From Arbacia lixula (taxonomy: Eukaryota; Echinodermata; Echinoidea; Arbacioida; Arbaciidae), in NCBI GenBank assembly GCA_963669155.1, contig OZ022586.1:1283977-1347976 (forward strand): a DNA stretch of 64,000 nt. Direction: 5' to 3'. Positions 45,222 through 56,000 of the stretch are shown one piece after another (within the stretch, counting starts at the first letter, position 1; each line of letters starts with the position of its first letter). Under the pieces are notes generated by a model, which ran no database searches, was not told the origin of the DNA, and saw only the letters and a list, made by a program, of their open reading frames with translations. Made by a program: the position numbers and the translations under genes.

Positions 45222-46854
45222 GTAACATACTGTATGCCTTTTTAGTACAATTTTGTAATAGTATGGATTCAGTATCTTTTAACAAACAATATGGTAGTAT
45301 GTACTGCTGGAAACTGACTTTAAGCGAAATTGTAGCAACCAGTAGACTTTGAGGAGGTTTTGGGCTGGTTCGCGTGAAACCTACAGCCTTGAGACCGGAG
45401 ACCGCTTTGTACTATGGTATGCTGCATGTTGCATGCGTTTAATGGAAACAATTGTGCACATCGAACACTGAGAGGGACAGTACGGTTATGAATGTAGACT
45501 ATGCTTACTGCGGTACAAATGCACACAAGGATAATTTGTCACTTCCTGAAAATGTTTATGACGTGATTATTACGGTATACTGCTGATTCCTGCTGAATTT
45601 CATAACTTACAAATGGGACAACATGTCTTTCAATGTCTATTAATTTTATTTAGAAGATGAAAGAAAAAATGAAAAGAAGATGATCTTAAAAAGATCCTTT
45701 CATTATTTTATTCTTCAAAAGAATGAGGAGAATGACTTGAAATGATTAAAAATGCAATGTGATTGGCAACTACATGTATAGTCAACTTGGACTGATTGCC
45801 ATTGGAACACCAAATAACAACAACACATCTTATCTCTACTGGACATGCTGATACTGGAATGGTAAAATGATGATTCACTTTTCCCTGAAGTGTATTGTAT
45901 AGTGATAGTCAATGCATTTTTGTAATCTATCTGTTACCGAAAATTTGTTAAATTGCAAGGCTGTTAAACAGACCATTTGAAATATTATGTTCCATTATCT
46001 TCCAAAGATAGTGTGGCTAGTTTGTATAGCTTTGATTGGATTCCTGCACAGTATTTTTTGTTAATTCTTGTTTATTTCTTGGGTAATAACATTTAGATGG
46101 ATGGGATACCACGCTAGATGCCGCGACAGAGCCTGATCTTGAGGGCGACCTTAACTCTGCTGACCAAAGCGAACAGGTGACTTTTTGCGGACTGGCTGAA
46201 GGCAGCATCAAAGAAGAACCAGAGAAGTATACAGTTGCTGAGGCAGAAGTTATGGAAGAGCAGTTTGATTCACCTGAAGTGAGAGTTGAGCCATTACCTG
46301 AAGATTGGGTACCAAAGGAAGTGAAAACTGTTAATCCAGGAAATTGTCACCAATGTTCTATTTGCAATAAAACATTCACACAAAGCAGCTCATTAACAAT
46401 TCATAGGAGAATTCACACTGGAGAGCGTCCACACGGATGTACTGTTTGTAATGACTCATTCAGAACGAGAAGCACATTGAAAAGACATATGTTCACTCAC
46501 ACAGGAGAGCATCCATTTGCCTGTTCTGTTTGTAATAGGGCTTTTAGACAGAGATGGAGGTTGGCAGATCACATGAGATTTCACACTGGAGAGCGTCCAT
46601 ACCAATGTTCTGTTTGTAATGACACGTTTGCAACAAAGGGCAAATTAGCAGTACATAGGAGAGTTCACACTGAAGAGCATTTACACACATGTTCTGTGTG
46701 TCATGAAACATTCACAACAAGAGGTTCGTTAAAAAGACATATGATAACTCACACTGGAGAGCGTCCACACGAGTGTTCCGTTTGCTATGAGACTTTCGCT
46801 GGAAAGAGTACCTTGACAAGACATGAGAATTCACACTGGAGAGCGTCCACATGA
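45119..46854 (+). CDS. C2H2 zinc-finger protein C, 5' part (join 45119-45221, 46097-46854)
   Basis: As the sequence stands, 286 residues: acidic N-module (1-34), acidic linker with IKEE (SIKEEPEK) and VEPLPEDWVP, then six C2H2 fingers. The TGA follows from a 2-base deletion in 'acaagacat[at]gagaattcac', compared with the other fingers, at about 46827-46834. The frame change happens to leave His-Glu-Asn-Ser-His, so finger 6 still has two spaced histidines. The next frame opens immediately with 17 more fingers. Real truncated gene, recent pseudogene, or sequencing error: undecided. Confidence 0.75.
45222..46096 (+). other. Intron of zinc-finger gene C
   Basis: 875-base GT-AG intron, with no visible similarity to the A/B intron except at the acceptor and exon start. 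No further feature is seen. Confidence 0.6.
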
Positions 46855-48415
46855 ATGTCTTGTTTGTCATAAGACATTCACACAAAGTACCACATTGGCA
46901 AATCATATGAAATGTCACACAGAGGAGCGTCCACATACATGCTCTGTTTGTAATAAAACTTTCAGACAAAGTGGTCATTTGGTAGCTCATATGAGAATTC
47001 ATACTGGCGAGCGTCCACACCAATGTTCGGTTTGTAATGCTACATTCACAAGAGGAAGCACATTAACAAGACATATGAGACTTCACAGCATTGAGCGCTC
47101 ATACGAGTGTTCTGTGTGTAATGAGGCTTTCCCCCAAAAGGGTACCTTGTCAACACATATGAGAATTCACACTGGAGACCGTCCATACCAATGTTCTTTG
47201 TGTGATAACGCGTATACTCAAAAAAGCAGTTTGGCAGGTCATATGAGGATTCACACTGGAGAGCGTCCACATGTATGTTCTATTTGTAATAAGGCTTTCA
47301 CAAAAAAAAACTATCTAACAGACCATATGAGAAGTCACACTGGAGAGCGTCCACACCAATGTTCTGTTTGTAGTAGGGCTTTCACAAAAAGAAACAGGCT
47401 AGCAGCTCATATGAGAACTCACACTGGAGAGCGTCCATACCAATGTTCTATATGTGATAACACTTACACGCATAAAACCAGTTTGGTAGCTCATATGAAA
47501 ATTCACAATGTAGAACATCCATTTGAATGTTCTGTTTGTAGTAACACATTCGCGTCAAGAACCAATTTAAGAGCTCATATGAGAATTCACACTGGAGATA
47601 GTCCACATGAATGTTCTGTCTGTAACGAAAAATTCACAACAAGAGGTTCGTTAAAAAGACATATGCTCACTCACACCGGAGAGCGTCCACACCATTGTTC
47701 GGTTTGTGATAAGACATTCACAGAAACCAGTCATTTGGCAGGTCACATGACAATCCACACTGGAGAGCGTCCACATGAGTGTTTTATTTGTAATAAGACT
47801 TTCACACAAAAAAGTCATCTAACGGAACATATGACAATTCACACTGGAGTGCGTCCACATAAATGTTCCGTCTGTAAGGACACATTCAGGAGGAGAGGGG
47901 AGTTAAAGAGACATATGAGAACTCACACTGGAGAGCGTCCATACCATTGTTTGGTTTGTAATAAGATATTCAGAGAAAGTGGTCATTTAACGGCTCATAT
48001 GAGAATTCACACTGGAGAGCGTCCGCATAAATGTTCTGTCTGTAATGACTCATTTGGTACAAGAGGTACATTAAAAAGGCATATGAAAATTCACCCCACA
48101 AGGCATTCTCACAAGTGTTCTGTTTGTGAGAAGACTTTCTCAAAAACAAGCTGCGTTTCAGGTCACATGAGAATTCACACTGGAGAGCGTCCATATCAAT
48201 GTTCCATTTGTAAAAAGACATACACACAAAGATGTACTTTAGCCTATCATGTCAAAAAGAAGCACACCGGAACTTTTGAGCCTCGTCGAGGAATCGTCAA
48301 GGAAGATTTAGAGAAATATACAGTTATTGAGGCAGAAATCAAGGAAGAGCCGTTTGATCCACCTGAAGTGAATGTTGAGCCATTACCTGATGACTGGGTA
48401 CCAGTTCTATGCTAA
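46823..48415 (+). CDS. C2H2 zinc-finger protein C, 3' part (17 fingers) with C-terminal linker copy
   Basis: A 530-codon open frame continuous with the finger array before it except for a 2-base deletion. It carries 17 intact fingers with TGERP linkers. Residues ~483-530 are not fingers: they repeat the family's acidic linker (IVKEDLEKYTVIEAEIKEE, then VEPLPDDWVPV) that stands before finger 1 in genes A and C. So the array runs into the start of another gene copy. Standing alone it would lack the N-module; joined to 46854 the array would have 23 fingers. Confidence 0.75.
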   Translation: MRIHTGERPHECLVCHKTFTQSTTLANHMKCHTEERPHTCSVCNKTFRQSGHLVAHMRIHTGERPHQCSVCNATFTRGSTLTRHMRLHSIERSYECSVCNEAFPQKGTLSTHMRIHTGDRPYQCSLCDNAYTQKSSLAGHMRIHTGERPHVCSICNKAFTKKNYLTDHMRSHTGERPHQCSVCSRAFTKRNRLAAHMRTHTGERPYQCSICDNTYTHKTSLVAHMKIHNVEHPFECSVCSNTFASRTNLRAHMRIHTGDSPHECSVCNEKFTTRGSLKRHMLTHTGERPHHCSVCDKTFTETSHLAGHMTIHTGERPHECFICNKTFTQKSHLTEHMTIHTGVRPHKCSVCKDTFRRRGELKRHMRTHTGERPYHCLVCNKIFRESGHLTAHMRIHTGERPHKCSVCNDSFGTRGTLKRHMKIHPTRHSHKCSVCEKTFSKTSCVSGHMRIHTGERPYQCSICKKTYTQRCTLAYHVKKKHTGTFEPRRGIVKEDLEKYTVIEAEIKEEPFDPPEVNVEPLPDDWVPVLC

Positions 48416-49000
48416 TTCATTTCACACCGGAGGACGTCCACACCAATGTTCTGTTTGTAATGTGACATTCGGGAAAGGAGCTCGTTAGCAAATCATATGA
48501 GAAAGACACCGGAGAGCATTCACACAAGTGCTGTTTGTAATAAGAGTTTCATAGCAAGAAGCCATCTAGCAGATCATTTGATAGATCACACTGGAGAGTG
48601 CCCTTACCAGTATTATTTTTGTATTCACAGAAATAAGTGAATCAGTGTTCTGTTTGTAATAAGACATTCAAGAAAAGAGCAAATTAACAAGACATAATAA
48701 GAATTCGCAGTGGAGAGCGTCCACACCAATGTTCTATTTTGTAATAAGACGTTCTCAGAAAGGAGCAAATAAAAAAACAGAATTCATACTGGCGAGAGTC
48801 CTGATGAATATTCTGGAATCTGGAGAGCGTCTGCATGAATTTTATGTGTGTAATAAGACTTTCATGGAAAAGAACGAATTAACAAGACATGAGAATGCAT
48901 ACACTGAGGAAGGTCCACACCAAAAAAAAAATTCTGCAATAAGAAATTCACACACAAAAATCATCTAGCAGATTATAATCATACCAGAAAACATCAATCT
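48416..49000 (+). pseudogene. Zinc-finger array relics downstream of gene C
   Basis: Fragments such as 'ggacgtccacaccaatgttc', 'tgtaataagacattcaag' and 'cacactggagagtgc' follow in shifting frames with stops and deletions. At least five former fingers can be recognised to about 48970. They are the decayed continuation of the linker copy at the end of gene C, that is, the remains of a fourth tandem zinc-finger gene. Confidence 0.85.
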
Positions 49001-52000
49001 TCTTTTCAAACCTCTTTTGATCAACCAGTGGGCAGATTATACTATCAAACATCCTCATGAACATGCTATTTGTATATGGACATTCTTATACAATAAACAT
49101 TTCAGAACATGATGTCAATTTCATGAATTAGTTTTCTTGTAATAATCCTTTGAACACTTAATAAGATTCACTTTTTGATAATTTAGGACCAATAAAATTA
49201 TGTATCAGTGAATATGATGACATTGATGGTAGTTGCTGGTGGATTGATTGACAATGGGTGTTGCTATGTTCGGAATTACTTATCTACAACATGATTGGTC
49301 CTGATTTGTCAAAGAATTTGTCAGAGAATTAATGAAATGTCACAGAACCCGCTCTAAAGAAAAATCACATCATTCCACTTGATGTTGTTCAAAGTTCAGC
49401 TTGATTCAAATTGGGTTTTTTTGTGAGTATATTGGGATTTTTTTGTTTACACGTAGTGCACATGTGAACTTAAACAGTGCAACTTTCTGTGTTCTTTGAG
49501 TGGTCTTAATATACATTAGATTTCACTCTTTAGTTGTATCTGGTTCTTCCATGCCATGTGAATTGATCTGACATGTGATATGTACTTTGAGTTTCAAACT
49601 GCAAGAGATCTGATTACACTGTATGGGACAGCAATATCATTGAAGCAATATAAGTTTTTGTCATGTGATTTATAATGGTAACGGGGACTAGAGTGAAGTT
49701 TGGTCGTTCTTGTGACAAAGCAGAATTAAAAAAACAACTGTTTACCCAGTTTATTTAATGGATATTACAAAGACCAGATAAATGTTCATTAGTCCCACTA
49801 CATTGTTTTATACACACCTTACAAGCCATGGGCTTTCTGGTGATACCTTGAATTAGATGTTCATGAAAATTAGTTTATTTTGTGTGTTAAATGAATGAAT
49901 AATTGAATTGAATATTCACCTGTGGCCATATTCATGAAACCTTTACCTATTCATGCAGCTGAGTACATTTTAGTACACTGTAATGAACTAAGCTTAGAAG
50001 GTTTCATGAACGTGGCTCCAGACAGTCTATAGCAGTATGGCTACATTGGTTAGTAGTGCTAACACTTAAAATCTGACATTCACACCATAGATCATTTGTA
50101 AGTTTAATTTATATTTACTGTACATATGTACTAGTACTGCCAACTGAATGACGAGATGCAGTTTTTGTATTCAGAATTTCCCCTTTGCTGTAGAGTACAG
50201 CATTGTTACATTCACTTGTATTTTGTGATTCAGTTTCAATGGGTGGATTGCAGGTTCAAATCCCGTCTGGTTCCAAGATTTTTTCTGACTGTTATACATT
50301 CATTTACAGGATGAACCATGCTATCTTTACTACTGGGTGTATGCCTAAAATTTCTTTTTAAATCAAATAATGATATACATGTATCATTTTATATGTCATA
50401 TGAAAAATGAAGTACTGTAAGGATAGTGAGCTTTGAAACGCCATTGCTGCCAGTGTGATATGGACATCACTTCTTTTATTGACCCAATCTCATGAGATGA
50501 CTCGATGTGTTTTCACATCAGCTACATGTACATCTGAAATACATTTGTATACATGTATAAAGGATGAGATATTATATTATATTCTAGATCATTATTCAAT
50601 TTTAATCGATGAATCATGTGATGAAGGATGTGTATGAATATTTATTAAAAAGATGGCTTTTTGGCAAGAAACCTGATCATTCTGTCCTCTGGTTGTTGTT
50701 TTTTTCTACTTAAACTTTGTTATCATGATTTGATGCATTATAGAATGCCCTTTGATCACACTGAAAAAGAACCTCCCCAACATGTACCTCCAAGAGTACA
50801 TAAATAATGTCCACCGTTTCCATGACAGAGTTGACATTGGTCATTTTCATAGAACGTGTACATAGATTACTAGACGGTTGTGCTGTAGCTGAATGTGTGC
50901 ATGTGTGTGCGTTTAAGTGTGTATGTGTATGTGTGTGTGTGTACGTGTGTACCAGCTCAAGTGTTAGCAATTTGAATAATATAAAAAAATACCAGTGAAA
51001 TAAGTTGTTTTGTGCCAACAATGGACACAGGAAAAAGCACATCTATTGATCTGCAAATTATATGATGTTAATTATTAATAAAGATAAATTGCAATGTCTA
51101 TGAAACATCACCACTCTTATTATATTAGAATAAACTTACAGTGAATCAAATTTTACATGATTTAATCATTTAATTTGGGGGATATGGCTTCACCTGGGGA
51201 TGTTATTTTCAAAAACCACAAAAAGTGATGAAAATTTTGAAAATATGCTGTTTTGACATGGTCCAATTAAATGGCCCCTTTAATATCCAGGGAATTTTTT
51301 TAAATCAAATATGAACATTAAACTTGATAAACTAGATCCTCTGGCGGAACCCAAAATTAAAGTAGCCAATCGTTATAGGGGGGAGGGGGGTACACAGGAA
51401 GCTCTCCTACCTACTTAGACTAATACACCTGTACATGTTGGGAACAATATCTGATGTCAATTCATTCAATAAACTGAATAGATATGGCAATCTGAAAAGG
51501 GTTAAACATAGTAACATTTCCCCTTAACTTGTGTTCATTCAACTGTGAAAAAACACATGAAAAGTATCAGAATAGGATAAGGGGAACAACGATTAATTAA
51601 TCAAACAACAGCACTTTGATTAACAGACCCCCCAAAATCCCCGCCAAAATCATTCTTGTGACTTTTTAAAAGTGCCCTTTTCTGCCCAAAATGCGTGATC
51701 ACCCATGCATGACTGTAAAAATAAAGTAATTTTTACACAGAAGTGATTCAATATGTGAATAGGGGTCTTTAGGGGAGGAGGGGGGGGGGGAGACCCACTC
51801 CTTTTGTTGTGTATCATTCATATTGTGTTCTTTTCTGCCACTAAAAACAGTTGTGATATGGTGATAAGAAGCACATTATGATTGTATTTTTGTGTGTTAT
51901 ATTGTCTTCTATAGCATGTATTTGATTAGTTGGCACTGTTTTGTGTTTTTTTTTTTGTGTGTGTGTTTTTTTTTTTTGTTTTTTTTTTTTAATGAAATGC

Positions 52001-52050
52001 GGATCGCTTCATGTAACTTTCTTTTTTAATGAGAAAGTGAAAGCCTAGGC
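49001..52050. other. Noncoding stretch between gene C and the channel gene
   Basis: No gene recognised. Contents: AATAAA near 49090 (possible gene C poly(A) signal), a foldback right arm near 49330-49410, a 99-bp palindrome at 49922-50020, a GT microsatellite at about 50895-50955, a diverged FB1 copy at about 51640-51800, and T-rich tracts near 51945-51990. Confidence 0.55.
49922..50020. mobile_element. Small palindromic MITE-like element
   Basis: 'gtggccatattcatgaaacc' at the left mirrors 'ggtttcatgaacgtggct' at the right, about 60 bp apart. Noncoding. Confidence 0.6.
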
Positions 52051-52059
52051 TAGGGTACA

Positions 52060-52739
52060 AACAAAACAAAATGTACAGAGTATATCCGACAGATGGCGCT
52101 GCAGTAGGTTTCCTTCACAGATGCCATTTCGGTACGGTTTCCATAACTACGTGTTAATTGATTGGTCTTTCTATCGAGAAGGATTGAAGTTTGGCCGAGA
52201 AAATCAAGGTAATATTTCACGCAATTGATTCTGACTTCTACCTCATTTTCACCTTTGTTATAGTTTTGGTTGTGGCGCACGTAGAAGGTTCAGTATGGTA
52301 AATGTTGCATATTTAGCATCTTTCTACTCACGTTACCGTTCTGAACAGAACGCAGAATGAGTTTTGTTTCAGGATTGCCCCACTAACTTATATTTGTGTG
52401 AGATAAAAAAAAAAGTGCTGCTGCTTCTGTGCGTACACCATGCAGAATCTTGATATAAGCCTAGGACTGATGGTTTTAATTTTTTGAGAATACAATGATG
52501 TAGTTCTTAATTTAAAAAAGCTGCTGACAGTGATAGACTAAAAAATCTAGTAGTAGTAATAAGAAATGAGTGCAAATGCAATGTAAAAATCCAGCCAATA
52601 TTTTATTGTGTAATGTGAATCTCGTCTCATTTTCTCCTGTTTTCACACCACTCAGATGTTTGAGGTTGGCATTTAAACTACATGTAAGTTTCTCATCAAA
52701 GACAGCCGAGCTTTTTGAAGCGCGTGACACACACACACG
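52060..52739 (+). promoter_or_regulatory. Possible 5'UTR exons and start region of the channel gene
   Basis: A GC-richer block at 52070-52208 ends in aatcaag|gtaata, a good donor. An acceptor (accactcag, ending 52655) precedes the start exon. The exon so defined begins with a 6-codon upstream ORF (atgtttgaggttggc..taa) 84 bp before the main ATG. This is inferred from splice motifs only. Confidence 0.35.
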
Positions 52740-53022
52740 ATGAATTCATCTGCCGAGGATAGTCTCAACAAAAGTGGCAAGAAGAAGAAGAGGAAGGGAA
52801 AAGTCGGTAAGGTCTTCCCCATGCATCTCGTGGTCAACGAAAAGGGGAGTGACCATGAACAGCTGATCAAGGGTGATGCAAAGACGAATAAACTGGTAGT
52901 CGACATGGCGCCACCAAAGGCAGCGGCAGATGTCATCCGAACGTATCAGAACGTGAAGAAAGGGGCAGAAATATTCCTGACTTTGAAGCGGGGTCGGAGA
53001 ACGATCAGTACCGGAACAGCAG
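52740..53022 (+). CDS. TRPA-like channel, exon 1
   Basis: ATG at 52740 to donor gcag|gtatgt; 94 codons plus one base. The N-terminus is Lys-rich (GKKKKRKGKVGKVF), followed by VVDMAPPKAAADVIRTYQNV and LKRGRRTIS, presumably cytosolic. No recognised domain in this exon. Confidence 0.75.
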
Positions 53023-56000
53023 GTATGTAGACTGAAGGCTTACATTGAATTTCAAAACCTAGTTAAATGTTCATTTTTCATGAAATACACATATACTCTA
53101 TAAATATTGGCCCAATATCACAAAGAAGTTTTTTATTTAGATCACGCTTAAGCACATTTCATGGCACATGCGCAGATAGGTACGCTTGATTGAACACATA
53201 CATTTCAAAATGACATGTTTTGCATACAGGACTAAATTCATGTTAGTTTCTATGGTTTAGACCAAGGTTTATTTAAATGATTTGATGAAACCTTGGTCTA
53301 AACCATACAGTAGTAATGAGCGGTAATTTACTACCATGCACAAAACACACTTTCATTATTGGACCTGTTTGAAATGTACGCACTTAATCAAACGCACTTA
53401 TTTGCAAATATACAACGATATGTGCTTGAACCATAGTCTAAATCTAATACACCTTTGTGAGTGAATTGAGGCCAATGTGTTTAATCTGTCGCTTGTCCTT
53501 CCATCTTGTAAACAAATATGTATGTTTGCTTTTTGTTCATATTATATGTTTTATCTATAATTGAGCTACAGATCAATGTTCATACATGAAGAGAATTGTA
53601 TTTTTGTGTACATTTGTAAACGATGCTATTGCAGAATGTTTTAGAAAAATGTTTTAAATCGCATAAAGTAGTTCATATATCTAGTATAGCCATGTAGATA
53701 GAAAATATAAAGCTTGTAGGCACATGTAAAAGATTTACACAATTATAGTGCACATTCATTTGTGTGTGTAAAATACTTTCATTTGCTATTTGTTATTTTT
53801 GTTTTTTATGTGAAAATTGCTTTATATCCACTGAATATTTCATCCATCTGTGTCTCATAATTGTGTTTATAGATTAATATGAGTTGTGACATGTCTCATG
53901 TTTTAATGTTTTAAACTGAATTTATATCGATTACAAACAAAGTTTATATTGATTGCTGTGACGTATATATAAATTATTATAATATTTAAATCGATCACTG
54001 TAACATTACATGTGATTTCATATCTTTCCTTTAAACAGCGGTACAAGAGAATGGTACGTGGAAATATTGACTTTATTAAAATTAAAACTAATTCATTTAA
54101 AGTTGAGCTTAATCTCATGTTTGAGTCATCAAACTAATACTGAAAATGCACAATTTTAAATTTCAGCTCAGCAAAACATTGCATGTCTTTTTTTGAGAGA
54201 AAATCTTTGTATCGCAGTACGTAGTGCATGCATGCAGTTGCACATTGCTAAATCTTCAGTGGGCACACAATGATTGTGTTTTGGATGCCACAAACACCAG
54301 TGAGCGAGCAGTACAATCTCTACTTACCCTTTAAATTGATAGAGAGCGCGTGAGAGGTACAGCAGTTGAGTAGGCCAAAAATAATCATGATTCAGGCTGC
54401 TGGGGTTGGTCTAAAACTTACAGCCAATGGGTTAAGTTCCTACGAGGACAAATAACATTTTTCAACAGTGACAAATAGTGATCAACTGGAAATTACTTTT
54501 CCCTTTGCGTTTTTGTGTCCTCTACCTACATGTATTTATGTCATCCACATGCTGCAAGAACTGCTTTGCTGGAGCTAACATTTTCTCTAACGATTATAGG
54601 CTTTGTATAACTTCATTATTACTTAAAGCACAATAGCAAACTCTCATGTAGTTGTAATTGTAGCGCAACTTGTATGTCAAATGTTAGACACTAATACTTT
54701 TGGGCTGGAAGGGGGGGGGTAAGGTTGAATCATGTACCTGAAGGAAACAAACTACATAAAAATGTTTCATCATGTATTAGGTTACGGCACACGAATAATG
54801 TTACAATGACAAATGCATGTTCTTTTTGTAATGTTGTGACATGGCATGTTTTCTGAAATTTCAATGATGGCAGATCGCTTATTTGTGCAGATATATATGT
54901 TTTTTCCCCTTATTTGCTTTACTTTTGGTTTAGTTTAAACCATGGAAGATATACACAAGAGCTCAAAGGAATTGGGAAAGGGAAAGGGAAAGGGAAGAAA
55001 GGGAAGGAGCCACAGTTTTGAACCGCAGTATATTTTGTCCAGTTCAGCATGAAACACGATCCTTTAGCCTAAAAAGCATCATGTTTCATGCTGAACCGGA
55101 CAAAATATACCACGGTTTGAAACTACGGCTCCTTCCCTTTCTTCCCTTCCCCTTTCCTTTTGCCAATTCCTTTGAGCTGTAGTGTACATGTAAATTCACT
55201 CAGCATAATCAATGAATCCTTGAATTTTCAAGGGATGGAGACGTGTATCTGTCACCATGTTGTTGGAGCCCAAATTTCATATTTTATATATCTTTCTCTT
55301 TGTCCACATGTTGGGAACATTATCTTAACAAAAATGCATGGTGTTTCTTTTTGGTGAAATCTGTGATTGTAAGTATGATTCTCAAACTCAAATGTCTTTC
55401 GGGGGCACTGCATTATCACACCATTGTTTGGCATACTAACCTAACATTTTCACTTTCACCAAATCACTATCTTTTATGATATTCATAACATTTTAACCAT
55501 TTTAACAAGAAAGTGGTTGAGTGTTTTGATTCATCCTAAAAATATTGTATTGATAATGATGTTCTTGAACTGGCATGGTGTCAAGTATGACATGCTGTCG
55601 TCAAGTTTACTTTTAGGTGATCTGTCAATCATGACCGATCACCTCTTAATTTTGTAAGAACGTTCTTTCTTTCTTTATTGTTCATTTATTATTAATCCAC
55701 ACCCCAACTTCTTTGTCATTTTTATCGCAGCTTTGCATGGGTCATGGTTTACCCTTTTTTTTTGGTTAAGTTTAGGTATCAATTCCTATTTTTCAAGGTC
55801 ATTTCATTGTAAGGATGTCACCATCAATCACATTAATGAAATCATTTACTTGCAGTATCTCTGAAATCTAATGAAATTTGACATGAATAAAGTTCAATAT
55901 GAGACAATTGATTTGCTGTAAATTCAAGAGTTATGGTTGGTTTAATCTTTTTACCTCAAATATCAAAAGTTTTTTTTTTCAAACTCATCTAGTCTTCCTT

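Noticed and set aside
50235-50275. tRNA or tRNA-derived SINE at 'aggttcaaatcccg'
   Set aside because: The B-box-like text has no matching T stem, and no A box or cloverleaf upstream.
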